A program made the position numbers and the translations under genes. This document shows positions 16,234 to 25,211 of a DNA stretch of 64,000 nucleotides, one piece after another. Location: the NCBI GenBank assembly GCA_016709965.1, contig JADJLT010000001.1:1006001-1070000 (forward strand). The letters are read 5' to 3'. How positions within the stretch are numbered: the first letter of the stretch is position 1; every line of letters starts with the position of its first letter. The DNA comes from Betaproteobacteria bacterium. Its GTDB lineage: Bacteria; Pseudomonadota; Gammaproteobacteria; Burkholderiales; Rhodocyclaceae. The notes beneath the pieces are model-generated. The model saw only the letters and a program-made list of their open reading frames with translations. It was not told the DNA's origin and ran no database searches.

Positions 16234-16569
16234 ATGAATAAGTCTATCCTCGTTGCTGCCCTGCTTGCAGTTGCCCTGACCGCCTGCGGTAAGAAACCTG
16301 AAGCCCCGGCTGCTGCACCGGCTCCTGCTGTTGAAGCCGCCAAGCCGGCTGAAGCCGCTGCTCCGGCTGCTGCTGAAGCTGCCAAGGCAGCAGAAGCCGC
16401 TGCTCCGGCAGCTGCCGCTCCGGCTGCTGCTGCTGAAGCCGCCAAGCCTGCTGAAGCCGCTGCTGCCGATGCCGCCAAGTCCGCCATGGATGCAGGCAAG
16501 GCTGCTGTTGAAGCCGGCAAGGGCGCAATGGACGCTGGCAAGGCTGCTGTTGAAGCGGCCAAGAAGTAA
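16234..16569 (+). CDS. Alanine-rich lipoprotein with low-complexity repeats
   Basis: A 111-residue protein. The first 18 residues are a lipoprotein signal with lipobox LTAC (Cys18). The rest is Ala/Pro/Lys/Glu repeat: units like EAAKPAEAAAPAA are followed by helical heptad-like units such as DAGKAAVEAGKGAMDAGKAA. The first part should be extended, the second an alpha-helical rod. It resembles spacer lipoproteins tethered to the outer membrane. The coding strand is also open in other frames because of codon repetition; those are shadows. A strong terminator follows, so it is monocistronic. Confidence 0.8.
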   Translation: MNKSILVAALLAVALTACGKKPEAPAAAPAPAVEAAKPAEAAAPAAAEAAKAAEAAAPAAAAPAAAAEAAKPAEAAAADAAKSAMDAGKAAVEAGKGAMDAGKAAVEAAKK

Positions 16570-16585
16570 TACTTCTCGCTTCAAC

Positions 16586-16612
16586 AAAAACGGGGCTTCG
16601 GCCCCGTTTTTT
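16586..16612 (+). terminator. Rho-independent terminator
   Basis: AAAAACGGGGC-TTCG-GCCCCGTTTTTT: stable UUCG tetraloop stem and T tract, 17 bp after the lipoprotein stop. Confidence 0.95.
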
Positions 16613-16643
16613 ATTGCCCAGAATACTTGTCGCTTGGCCTTTC

Positions 16644-17411
16644 TTAGGCTACCCAGCGCCAATCAAAGCCAATATCCGGGGAAGCAACACCAACCCAGTC
16701 ATCGGGACACCCCAACGCCCTCGCCACTGCAGCTATGGCTAATTCCGGCAGGTTATTGCGCGCGCTCAAATGGGCGGCAACCAGATGTTGCAGGGAAGAA
16801 CAATCAATTCGGCCAAGCAAAGCGGCTGCGGCGGAATTTTCCAAGTGGCCATATCGCCCCGAAACACGCCGCTTAAGCGATAACGGATAAGACGACCGTT
16901 CCAGCATACCTGCATCATGATTGAATTCCAGAACCAATCCAGCACAGCCGGATAGCATCTCGCAGACATGCAAAGTTGGTTCGCCAATGTCGGTTAACAC
17001 GCCGAGGCGGGTTTTCCCAATGGAGAAAACAAACTGAACGGGCTCACGCGCATCGTGAGGCACCGGAAACGGCTGAATTTCAAGCTGGCCAATGGAAAAC
17101 GAACGGTGGCTATCGATGATTCGCAAATCAAGTTCGGTATCAACTTCCCTGCATGCAGTCCACGTGCCATGTGTCATCCAGACCGGCAAACCGAACTTTC
17201 GCGCCAAGCGGAAAACACCATTTACGTGGTCGCCATGCTCATGCGTGACCAGAATGCCGGCAAGATCGGATGGTGCGCGTCCAAGGCGCAACAAGCGGGT
17301 TACGGTATCACGTAACCCGAAGCCACAATCCAGCATCAGGCAGGTTGCCTCGTGCTCGACGAGCAGTGCGTTACCCGCACTGCCGCTACCGAGCGAGGCA
17401 AAACGAATCAC
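16644..17411 (-). CDS. MBL-fold metallohydrolase (YycJ/WalJ-like)
   Basis: A 255-residue beta-lactamase-fold protein beginning MIRFASLGSGSAGNALLVEH. The metal-binding motif THEHGDHVNGV (HxHxDH), the following GTWTACRE segment and VLEFNHDAGML are typical of YycJ/WalJ-type hydrolases, some of which act on nucleic acids. Its ATG overlaps the bamC stop as ATGA, so it is translationally coupled to bamC in the dapA-bamC operon. Substrate unknown. Confidence 0.88.
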   Translation of the reverse strand: MIRFASLGSGSAGNALLVEHEATCLMLDCGFGLRDTVTRLLRLGRAPSDLAGILVTHEHGDHVNGVFRLARKFGLPVWMTHGTWTACREVDTELDLRIIDSHRSFSIGQLEIQPFPVPHDAREPVQFVFSIGKTRLGVLTDIGEPTLHVCEMLSGCAGLVLEFNHDAGMLERSSYPLSLKRRVSGRYGHLENSAAAALLGRIDCSSLQHLVAAHLSARNNLPELAIAAVARALGCPDDWVGVASPDIGFDWRWVA

Positions 17412-18535
17412 TGCAACTGCTGAAGGAGCAATCCAAGAATCCTCTTGGCGGTTTCAGACTTGTCGGTACCGCCTTCGTTGGAAAGGACCTGCACAACGCT
17501 CTGCTCACCCGCATCACTGACATGGATACGGTACTGGGTCTTTGAACTGGCAGGTGGCTCAGCACTCTTCCAGAATGCCAGCTTGGACAGCAAGCCCTCG
17601 TCCTTCTTGCGATTATCCACCTCAGGATCGACATACCGAACGAAGTACAAACCGCGCGAACGATCACGATCCTCGACCGTGAAACCAACACGGTCCAAGG
17701 CCAAACCAACGCGACGCCATGCTCGGTCGAAACGCTCCAGAACCTCCAGCGTTCCCGTACCATCATCCGCCTTGGCCAACTTGGCACGCGGATCTGCTTT
17801 GGCAGACGCAACGGAAGCCTCTGCCCGCTTCTCGTCAGAACCAAGCCTTACCATCAGGCGACGCAGCATCTCTGCTTCCAGTTCCGGGTCGGCAGCACGC
17901 GGCTGCCAGCGAGTATCATCCTTGGCTGAGGAGGTATAAACCTCCTCCATCGCCCGATGGCTGATAAAAATATCAGTCGTTCCCGGAGTTACTCCCTGCT
18001 CGAAACGCGTACGGAATTTGTCGCGCTCGCCCGTTGAGTACAAGGAATCAAGGAATTTACCGAGCGTATTCCGGATAATATCGTCACCGATCTTGGCGCG
18101 ATTTTCGGCCCAATCGGTTTCCATTACACCAGCCTCGGGACGCTCAAGCGAGATGATAAAACCCGTTTCCTGCCAGAAATCCTTGACGGTATCCCACAAC
18201 TTGTCGGGAGGCGCGGCGACCACCAACCAACGCTGATTACCCGAACGCTCAACCCTTACCTTGTCCACCTGCGGCAAAACCACGGAGTTTTGCGCCTGTG
18301 CTTGCGGCGTCCGATCGGCGCTATAAGCGGAGAATGTCGCGCTGCCCTTGCCTGCAGCGTCAGGAACCACGTAACGATCATCGCGGGTAATTTGCGACAG
18401 GTCGGGCGGGATATCGAGCGAAGGCACCTTGCCTGCAGACTTGTATTCAATCTTGCGGGAGTCAGGAAGAACGCTGCAGCCAGCCAAAGCAATGGCGAGC
18501 AAGGATATAGCTAGGCCGGAAAGCCGAGAGTTCAT
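17408..18535 (-). CDS. bamC: Outer membrane protein assembly factor BamC
   Basis: A 375-residue lipoprotein beginning MNSRLSGLAISLLAIALAGC, with lipobox LAGC. The conserved N-terminal region IEYKSAGKVPSLDIPPDLSQ and the two helix-grip domains (RWLVVAAPPDKLWDTVKDFW in the first; VGLALDRVGFTVEDRDRSRG in the second) match BamC/NlpB. It is a periplasmic-side accessory lipoprotein of the BAM complex. It follows dapA by 15 bp, the same order as in many proteobacteria. Confidence 0.94.
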   Translation of the reverse strand: MNSRLSGLAISLLAIALAGCSVLPDSRKIEYKSAGKVPSLDIPPDLSQITRDDRYVVPDAAGKGSATFSAYSADRTPQAQAQNSVVLPQVDKVRVERSGNQRWLVVAAPPDKLWDTVKDFWQETGFIISLERPEAGVMETDWAENRAKIGDDIIRNTLGKFLDSLYSTGERDKFRTRFEQGVTPGTTDIFISHRAMEEVYTSSAKDDTRWQPRAADPELEAEMLRRLMVRLGSDEKRAEASVASAKADPRAKLAKADDGTGTLEVLERFDRAWRRVGLALDRVGFTVEDRDRSRGLYFVRYVDPEVDNRKKDEGLLSKLAFWKSAEPPASSKTQYRIHVSDAGEQSVVQVLSNEGGTDKSETAKRILGLLLQQLQ

Positions 18536-18550
18536 GTTTTTTTACTCCGT

Positions 18551-19429
18551 TCAGGCAATAACGCCAGCCTGGTGCATAGCGGCCAGAACGCGGGTCTGGT
18601 TACCCTCGGACAAGGTGGTGAGCGGAAGGCGGATGCCATTGGGCATCAGGCCCATCTTGTGAACCGCCCACTTCACTGGAATCGGATTGGCTTCGCAGAA
18701 CAAATCGCGATGCAAACCCAACAACCTGAAGTGAATTTCGCGAGCCCTGGCAATATTGCCGGCGGAGGCTGCAACGCACATCTCATGCATCAGGCGCGGC
18801 GCAACGTTGGCGGTCACTGAAATATCACCGTGAAATCCAAGGCTGATCGAAGCAACAGCAGTCATGTCATCGCCGGTGTACAACGCAAACCCATTCGGGG
18901 CACGCGCAATAAGGTCGCAGGCTCGATCAAGGTTGCCGGTCGCATCCTTGACCCCCACGATACCCGGCACTTCGGCCAGGCGCAGAATGGTGTCGTTCGA
19001 CATGTCTGCCACGGTGCGGCCCGGTACGTTATAGAGCAGTACCGGCAATTCGACCGCCTCAGCGATCGTCTTGAAATGACGATAAAGACCTTCCTGAGTC
19101 GGCTTGTTGTAATAGGGCACAACGGAAAGCGCCATATCAGCACCCGCCTTCCGGGCAAACTCGGTCAACTCAATGGCTTCTGTCGTCGAGTTGGCACCGG
19201 TGCCAGCGATGATCGGAATACGGCCGGCAGCATGGGTGACAGTCGTCTTGATCAACTCACAATGCTCTTCGACGTTAACCGTCGGTGATTCGCCTGTTGT
19301 ACCCACGACAACGATGGCGTCAGTTCCTTCGCGGACATGAAAATCAACCAGATTGCGCAGGGAGTTCAAATCGAGGCTGCCATCTTCATGCATGGGCGTA
19401 ACGATGGCGACAATGGATCCAGTAATCAT
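18551..19429 (-). CDS. dapA: 4-hydroxy-tetrahydrodipicolinate synthase
   Basis: A 292-residue TIM-barrel lyase of lysine/diaminopimelate synthesis that condenses pyruvate with aspartate semialdehyde. GTTGESPTV, the YNKPTQEGLYRHF loop, LLYNVPGRT and the Schiff-base lysine in VGVKDATGN are present. Length is the family norm. First gene of the dapA-bamC-MBL operon; an 84-bp gap separates it from tilS upstream. Confidence 0.97.
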   Translation of the reverse strand: MITGSIVAIVTPMHEDGSLDLNSLRNLVDFHVREGTDAIVVVGTTGESPTVNVEEHCELIKTTVTHAAGRIPIIAGTGANSTTEAIELTEFARKAGADMALSVVPYYNKPTQEGLYRHFKTIAEAVELPVLLYNVPGRTVADMSNDTILRLAEVPGIVGVKDATGNLDRACDLIARAPNGFALYTGDDMTAVASISLGFHGDISVTANVAPRLMHEMCVAASAGNIARAREIHFRLLGLHRDLFCEANPIPVKWAVHKMGLMPNGIRLPLTTLSEGNQTRVLAAMHQAGVIA

Positions 19430-19513
19430 GGCCTGTTTGTTAAAAAAATAATCCGTTGATTGTAACTGAAGGCCAATCGCCGCGGAAAGGCGCTTGGTAA
19501 CAGTTTGTTATTT

Positions 19514-20479
19514 TTACGACAACCAATGCAGCAAGCCGCGCGCTGCACGCAGCTTCCCATCCGGCAAGACAAGCTCCGGATGGCGATCAGGGCCGGCCGA
19601 CTGCAATTGACGGACGAACTCGTCGAGACGAGTCGCCACCGGCACTTGCCATCCGAGAATACGCAATCGATAGCGCAGCAAGTTCTTCGTGCGTGGCAAC
19701 GACAACTCTCGTAGACCAGCCAAGCGCGCTGCACTACCTTCAGCGACTTGACTCCAGTCAAACGCGGCAAGCTCATCGAGCAAACCAGAGGCTTCCGAAA
19801 AGTTGACGGTCGCCTGAGCCAGCGCGGCCTCTGCTGCCGGGAACCTCCTGGTCATTGCCGGCAAAACCTCATGACGTAGATAGTTTCGGGTCAGAGAGAT
19901 ATCTGCATTGCTCTCGTCGTCTACCCAGTCCAAGCCATTCTCGAGTGCGTAGGCTTCAATTTCAACTCGTGAAACATCTAACAGTGGCCGTAACAAGCGA
20001 AGTTTGCCAAGCTTGCGCTCTGCCGGCATGGCGGCAGCACCTGTCACCCCCGCCCCCCGAAGCAGGTTGAGCAACAGTGTTTCGGCTTGGTCACCCCGGT
20101 GCTGAGCCAGCAACAGGGAGTCCCCAGGACATTCGGCAAATGCTGCATAACGCGCCTTGCGGGCGGCCGCTTCAAGCCCTTGCCCGGCCGCGAGCATTAC
20201 CTTTACATAGCTTATAACCAGAGGAATGCCAAGCCTTTTGCAATAGGCCAAGCAAAACTCTCCCCATGCATCGGCATTGGGCGAGAGGTCATGATGAACA
20301 TGCATGGCACTGGCACGATCGCCAAGACCGAGCGTGCTCAACGCATGGAGCAGAACAACCGAGTCACATCCGCCAGACAAGCCAACCCAAAGGCGCTCGC
20401 CGGGAAGCAGACGGGTAGCGAGAAAATCGCCGACCCGATCCGGCAGATTAGCTGACAGGCTGTTCCTTGTAACGGCCAT
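19514..20479 (-). CDS. tilS: tRNA(Ile)-lysidine synthase (short form)
   Basis: A 321-residue ATP-dependent enzyme that places lysidine at C34 of the AUA-reading tRNA-Ile. The PP-loop SGGCDSVVLLHAL (about residues 35-47), HVHHDLSPNADAW and LLLAQHRGDQAETLLLNLLRG are clear. It lacks most of the large C-terminal domain of E. coli TilS, which is common for compact forms. The start overlaps the accA 3' end by 32 bp, indicating an accA-tilS operon. Confidence 0.93.
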   Translation of the reverse strand: MAVTRNSLSANLPDRVGDFLATRLLPGERLWVGLSGGCDSVVLLHALSTLGLGDRASAMHVHHDLSPNADAWGEFCLAYCKRLGIPLVISYVKVMLAAGQGLEAAARKARYAAFAECPGDSLLLAQHRGDQAETLLLNLLRGAGVTGAAAMPAERKLGKLRLLRPLLDVSRVEIEAYALENGLDWVDDESNADISLTRNYLRHEVLPAMTRRFPAAEAALAQATVNFSEASGLLDELAAFDWSQVAEGSAARLAGLRELSLPRTKNLLRYRLRILGWQVPVATRLDEFVRQLQSAGPDRHPELVLPDGKLRAARGLLHWLS

Positions 20480-21416
20480 AGCTCATCAGCCGTTCATAGC
20501 GGGTCGCCAAAAGATCGGCAGTCGACTGACCAGAAAGCTGCTTCAGCGCATCCTGCAAGACCTTTTTGAGATTTTGTGCCATGGCGGCATGGTCTCGATG
20601 CGCACCACCCAAGGGTTCGCTGACAATCTTGTCAATCAAGCCGAGTGTCTTAAGCCGTTGCGCTGTAATACCCATGGTTTCCGCGGCCTCCGGCGCCTTG
20701 TCAGCACTCTTCCAGAGAATTGAAGCACACCCCTCGGGAGAAATAACGGAATAGGTTGAGTACTGCAGCATTTGCACCGTATCGCCGACAGCAATGGCCA
20801 GCGCGCCGCCAGAGCCACCTTCACCGATGATGGTAACGATCACCGGGACTTTCAGCTCTGCCATCACATACAGGTTGCGGCCGATAGCCTCGGACTGCCC
20901 CCGCTCCTCGGCATCGATGCCGGGATAGGCACCAGGGGTATCAACGAAAGTCATCACAGGGATGTCGAATTTTTCGGCCAGCTTCATAAGTCGCAAAGCC
21001 TTGCGGTAGCCTTCAGGGCGAGGCATGCCGAAATTTCGGTAGATCTTTTCCTTGGTATCGCGACCTTTCTGATGGCCAATCACCATGACCGATTGACCAT
21101 TGAACCGTGCCAGACCGCCGACAATGGCATGATCATCGGCAAAAGCACGATCACCATGCAATTCCTCAAAATCAGTGAAGATCAGCGACAGATAGTCCAG
21201 CGTATAGGGACGCTGCGGGTGGCGCGCCACCTGCGATATTTGCCAGGGGGTCAGTTTGGCGTAGATGTCCTTGGTCAGCTGGCCACTCTTCTTCTCCAGC
21301 CGCTCGATCTCTTCCGAGATATCTACTGCAGAATCATCCTGCACAAAACGCAGTTCTTCGATCTTGGCTTCAAGGTCGGCGATGGATTGTTCGAAGTCGA
21401 GGAAACTTGTTTTCAT
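20448..21416 (-). CDS. accA: Acetyl-CoA carboxylase carboxyltransferase subunit alpha
   Basis: A 322-residue subunit that, with AccD, transfers the carboxyl group from biotin to acetyl-CoA. MKTSFLDFEQSIADLEAKIE, HGDRAFADD, GHQKGRDTKEK, FVDTPGAYPGIDAEERGQSE and the oxyanion segment GEGGSGGALAI are all standard. Full length. It forms an overlapping operon with tilS. Confidence 0.97.
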   Translation of the reverse strand: MKTSFLDFEQSIADLEAKIEELRFVQDDSAVDISEEIERLEKKSGQLTKDIYAKLTPWQISQVARHPQRPYTLDYLSLIFTDFEELHGDRAFADDHAIVGGLARFNGQSVMVIGHQKGRDTKEKIYRNFGMPRPEGYRKALRLMKLAEKFDIPVMTFVDTPGAYPGIDAEERGQSEAIGRNLYVMAELKVPVIVTIIGEGGSGGALAIAVGDTVQMLQYSTYSVISPEGCASILWKSADKAPEAAETMGITAQRLKTLGLIDKIVSEPLGGAHRDHAAMAQNLKKVLQDALKQLSGQSTADLLATRYERLMSYGRYKEQPVS

Positions 21417-21474
21417 GGATCGCTCATTTTCTAAGTTGGCGGCATTTTACCTCAAAGGTTAAAAGGCTAGCGCC

Positions 21475-22092
21475 TCAGTACTCAACCGGTAACGGATCAA
21501 GGCTGCGCCATAGATACCAGGTCGCGACAGAACGCCATGGTCGCCAGCGTTCGCCAAATTCGGCCAGCGCGCGACGCGACTGCTTTTCTCCGGAAAAATA
21601 TCGCTCGCAGACAGCACGCTGCAATCCAATATCGTCAAGAGGAAAGATGTCTGGCCGCATCTGGTGAAAAATCAGGAACATTTCAGCCGTCCATCGGCCG
21701 ATTCCCCGCACTGCGGTCAACTCCATAATAATCGACTCGTCGTCCAAACCCGCCCAAGCGGAAGGATCGAGGCGCCCACTGAAAAAATGCTCAGCCAAAT
21801 CACTGAGGTATTCAATTTTTCGCCGAGAAAGTCCGCAACCGCCGAATCCACTCGTACCAAGTTCGACAACACGATCGGGGGTCAGCGTCCCGACCTGTGC
21901 AGCGAAACGCCCCCACACCGCATCCGCCGCCTTGACCGAAATCTGTTGGCCGACAATCGATCTTGCCAGCGTTCCAAAGGCATCGCCCCGCGAAACAAGC
22001 GACAACCCGGCGTACCGTTCGGCAAGCTCGGCCATCACGTGATCATGGTTGGCCAGTTCGGCAGTGGCCTGGTTCCAATAGCTGGGAGTCAT
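21475..22092 (-). CDS. DNA-3-methyladenine glycosylase II (AlkA-like, HhH-GPD)
   Basis: A 205-residue base-excision repair glycosylase. SIVGQQISVKAADAVWGRF opens the fold, and LTAVRGIGRWTAEMFLIFHQ is the helix-hairpin-helix with the catalytic aspartate following in FPLDDIGLQRAV. The frame is open to 22218, but the ATG at 22092 (MTPSYWNQATAEL) gives the usual N-terminus and leaves room for a promoter facing the divergent HDOD gene. Confidence 0.88.
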   Translation of the reverse strand: MTPSYWNQATAELANHDHVMAELAERYAGLSLVSRGDAFGTLARSIVGQQISVKAADAVWGRFAAQVGTLTPDRVVELGTSGFGGCGLSRRKIEYLSDLAEHFFSGRLDPSAWAGLDDESIIMELTAVRGIGRWTAEMFLIFHQMRPDIFPLDDIGLQRAVCERYFSGEKQSRRALAEFGERWRPWRSVATWYLWRSLDPLPVEY

Positions 22093-22211
22093 GGTCAAAT
22101 TATACGGGGATGCTTGAGGCTGCGAAGCACAGCGAGGCGGCAATGGCATCAGGCGCAGACGCCTCTCATTCAATTTGATAACATTGTCAAAATTCACCAA
22201 GGGCCCACCAG

Positions 22212-23396
22212 ATGCCAATGCCGGACCATGCGTTTATTCACCCACTCCTCGGCACCACTGGTGCCTGGTCCGGTTATCTGGTCGAGTTTGCCCCCGGGGC
22301 TCCCCATCACGACATATTGGTGAATCTGGATAACTCGCCCCTGCTCGATGCATTTGATCATCGCGCCCTCTGGTTCTTCCCGGCCGAAATCAACGGGCGC
22401 GAGGTCAGCCGACTGGGTGCGCGTGCGATTCCGTTTTTTTCGGACAGTCCTGCGGCCGAGGATATCGATGCCCTGAAGCAGCTTGAAGCCGGATTTCGCA
22501 AGGCCGCGCGCAAGGTCAGCCTGCTCGCATCACCTGACCACAAGCTGCCTGGCGCCGGTAGTTGGGACTACTTGCTGATAACCGCCAACCACGCTCGCAG
22601 TCTGCCGCCTTTTACACTAATTGGCCTGGCAAGCCGCACGAACCTTATATCCATCGATGTGCAGACCCACAATGACAGGGAATGGGCGCTCAACAACGCC
22701 TGTGGGTTGTCTACCAGTGAGTTTTTGCAGATTCGATCGCCAGCCCAAACCAAGGCAGACATTACCCGGCTCAAACTACTCAAACTATTGGCCCTGATCG
22801 TCGAAGATGCGGATACCGCTGCACTCGATGCGATTTTCCGCGAAGAGCAAAAGCTCTCTTACAGCCTGCTTCGTCTCGTCAATTCAGCCGCACTTTCTCC
22901 TCGCACCCCCATAGCCAGCTTCAGTCAGGCAATTAATCTGCTGGGGCGGCGTCAGTTACAACGGTGGCTTCAACTGCTTGTTTACTCCGACCCGAACAAT
23001 GGTCAACTCCCCAATCCGCTGCTGCAGAAAGCTGCGGCACGCGGACGGCTGCTGGAGTTGCTGGCACCGCATCTGGATGGCACCGCGGATGGCGAGGTCG
23101 CTAGCGGGGACCTCGCTTTCATGATCGGCACCTTCTCGTTACTCGATGTGCTGCTCAGCATTCCCATGCCGGAAATTCTCAAACAATTGCCATTGCCGGA
23201 AATTGTGCACAAAGCACTGGCGGATCACGGTGGCGAGTTGGGAAAGCTGCTTGCCGCCATCGCAACCGCCGAGCGCCGGGAACTGAGCGCGGCATCGCAG
23301 CGATTCAACGCGCTCGGCATTGATGCCGTAGTCTATCTCGACGCCCAACTGGAAGCCTTCAACTGGGCCGCCAAGATTCATGCACAGACTGATTAG
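22212..23396 (+). CDS. HDOD-domain protein with degenerate EAL-like N-terminus
   Basis: A 394-residue cytoplasmic signalling protein. The C-terminal part (about 185-390) is an HDOD domain: LKLLALIVEDADTAALDAIF, LSYSLLRLVNSAALSPRTPI and INLLGRRQLQRWLQLLVYSD. The N-terminal part resembles a YuxH-type EAL domain but lacks the E-x-L and metal-binding residues, so it should not hydrolyse cyclic di-GMP. HDOD proteins act as scaffolds in signalling. It converges with the MBL gene, overlapping it by 4 bp at the ends. Confidence 0.83.
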   Translation: MPMPDHAFIHPLLGTTGAWSGYLVEFAPGAPHHDILVNLDNSPLLDAFDHRALWFFPAEINGREVSRLGARAIPFFSDSPAAEDIDALKQLEAGFRKAARKVSLLASPDHKLPGAGSWDYLLITANHARSLPPFTLIGLASRTNLISIDVQTHNDREWALNNACGLSTSEFLQIRSPAQTKADITRLKLLKLLALIVEDADTAALDAIFREEQKLSYSLLRLVNSAALSPRTPIASFSQAINLLGRRQLQRWLQLLVYSDPNNGQLPNPLLQKAAARGRLLELLAPHLDGTADGEVASGDLAFMIGTFSLLDVLLSIPMPEILKQLPLPEIVHKALADHGGELGKLLAAIATAERRELSAASQRFNALGIDAVVYLDAQLEAFNWAAKIHAQTD

Positions 23397-24037
23397 CCGA
23401 ATCTTCCGCTCAGGAAAGGATTGTATTTGCGCTCCTCGCCAAAGGTCGACATCGTGCCATGGCCGGGGATGAATTCGACCTCGTCGCCGAGCGGAAAGAG
23501 CTTTTCCTTGATTGAGCGAACCAGGGTTTCGTGGTCGCCGCGCGGGAAATCAGTCCGTCCAATCGAGCCCTGGAACAAGACGTCACCGACCTGCGCCAGA
23601 TGGCTGGGCGCATGGTAAAAAATGACGTGTCCCGGCGTGTGGCCTGGACAGTGCAAGACGGCTAATTCGACATCTCCGAAACTCACGGTGTCACCGCCTT
23701 CAAGCCAGCGCGTTGGCTCGAAACTGCGCACGTTGGGGAATCCGAACATCTTGCTCTGTTGCTGCATACCGTCGATCCAGAAGCGATCTTCTTCGTGCGG
23801 GCCTTCAATGGTGGTGACACCGCTCGATTCGACCAACGCCGCCACGCCACCGGCGTGATCGATGTGGCCATGGGTAACCAGTATTTTGGCCAGCGTCAGG
23901 TTTTCATCGCGCAATGCCTGTTGTATGCGATCGACATCGCCGCCGGGATCAATGACCACTGCCTGACGGGTCTTTTCGCACCAGAAAATCGTGCAGTTCT
24001 GTTCAAAAGGGGTAACCGGGATAACGATATAGCGCAT
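23393..24037 (-). CDS. MBL-fold hydrolase (YcbL / glyoxalase II-like)
   Basis: A 214-residue protein beginning MRYIVIPVTPFEQNCTIFWC. It has the zinc motif THGHIDHAGGV, the later ligands in HCPGHTPGHV and VGDVLFQGSIGRTDF, and the C-terminal FIPGHG, the full type II glyoxalase-like set. The short C-terminus fits YcbL-type hydrolases rather than true GloB. Substrate uncertain. Confidence 0.9.
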   Translation of the reverse strand: MRYIVIPVTPFEQNCTIFWCEKTRQAVVIDPGGDVDRIQQALRDENLTLAKILVTHGHIDHAGGVAALVESSGVTTIEGPHEEDRFWIDGMQQQSKMFGFPNVRSFEPTRWLEGGDTVSFGDVELAVLHCPGHTPGHVIFYHAPSHLAQVGDVLFQGSIGRTDFPRGDHETLVRSIKEKLFPLGDEVEFIPGHGTMSTFGEERKYNPFLSGRFG

Positions 24038-24155
24038 GGCATGAAAGCAATGATGGAGTGGATTTCATTATCGCACGGCCTCGCCCTTGCCCAGCGCAGT
24101 GCGCCCCCTTAAACTGAGCCGAATAATCGGATCCATTTTTGAAAGCCTGAACCCC

Positions 24156-25013
24156 ATGCTCGACCATGCGCTGCCAGATATTGATTCGTGGGCCTTGTTT
24201 TTCAGCAACAACAGCTTGCCGGTCCTTCGCATCACCAAGCGCCGGATCGAAGAAATGCGCACCAACCTTGATCGCGTTGACGCACGCGAACTGGCCCACC
24301 TGATCCTGCAGGACCCGATCATGACCGTCCGCGTACTGGCCTTCACCCAGCCGATACGCGGCCGATCCCTGCAACACGACATCACGACCATTGCCAGCGC
24401 GGTCATGATGGCCGGTATCGAGCCTTTTTTCCGTCACTTTGCTGAACTCTTCACCATTGAAGACCAATTGAAGGACGCCGGTGCACCGGCCCTGCTCGGC
24501 GTATTGCAAATCATTCGCCGCGCCCAGCGGGCCGCCGACTACGCGCAGGACTGGGCGATCTGGCGGCACGACATCAACATGGAAGAAGTTCGCATCGCAG
24601 CGCTGCTGCACGACCTGGCTGAAATTCTTGTCTGGTGCTCCGCCCCCCGGCTCGGGCTGGCGATTCATGAGCAGCAAAGATCCGATCCGACACTACGCAG
24701 CGCAGACGTCCAGAAAAAACACCTGGGCTTCACGTTTCAGGAGATTCAGCTCGAACTGTGCCGAGTCTGGCATCTGCCCGAGCTGCTGCAAACGCTGATC
24801 GACGACCACAACGCCGAACAGCCACGGGTCAGGAATGTCGCCCTCGCCGTACAACTGGCCAGGCACTCATCGCACGGCTGGCATGACGCAGCGCTACCGG
24901 ATGACTACACGGCGATCAGTGAGTTTCTCCACATCACACCGGAAACCGTACGCCAGCGCCTTGGACTGGAAGCGGTGCCGGCCCGCGAGGCCGATGGGCA
25001 TGACGTCAGCTAG
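24156..25013 (+). CDS. HDOD-domain protein
   Basis: A 285-residue protein formed mostly by one HDOD domain: LRITKRRIEEMRTNLDRVDA, LAHLILQDPIMTVRVLAFTQ, IASAVMMAGIEPFFRHFAEL and the HD-like VRIAALLHDLAEILVWC. An ATG at 24156 is chosen; an in-frame TTG at 24087 would add 23 residues, and neither has a strong ribosome site. It is divergent from the MBL hydrolase and is the second HDOD protein within 2 kb. Confidence 0.82.
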   Translation: MLDHALPDIDSWALFFSNNSLPVLRITKRRIEEMRTNLDRVDARELAHLILQDPIMTVRVLAFTQPIRGRSLQHDITTIASAVMMAGIEPFFRHFAELFTIEDQLKDAGAPALLGVLQIIRRAQRAADYAQDWAIWRHDINMEEVRIAALLHDLAEILVWCSAPRLGLAIHEQQRSDPTLRSADVQKKHLGFTFQEIQLELCRVWHLPELLQTLIDDHNAEQPRVRNVALAVQLARHSSHGWHDAALPDDYTAISEFLHITPETVRQRLGLEAVPAREADGHDVS

Positions 25014-25122
25014 CTGGCATAGCAGTCACGCCCGCCTGGACCAGGCTCGGACAGCACGCATTTGCGTCTGAAACGGAATACTTGTCCGTAGTAGCGGGGC
25101 CCGTTCGGCAAAAACCCGATTG

Positions 25123-25163
25123 CTGCGGTCAACCGGAAAATGAAGCCGAAAATGAAATTTTTT
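25123..25163 (+). repeat. Dispersed 40-bp repeat, copy 4
   Basis: The plus strand has GCTGCGGTCAACCGGAAAAT followed by GAAGCCGAAAATGAAATTTTT. A 23-base stretch beginning GATTGCTGCGG is identical to copy 7. It lies between convergent HDOD and ABC-F genes, about 110 bp after the HDOD stop and on its strand. Confidence 0.85.
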
Positions 25164-25211
25164 TCGGGCATGCGCAGAGCGCACCGCAAGCCCGAAACCG
25201 AAGCGCCAGCC

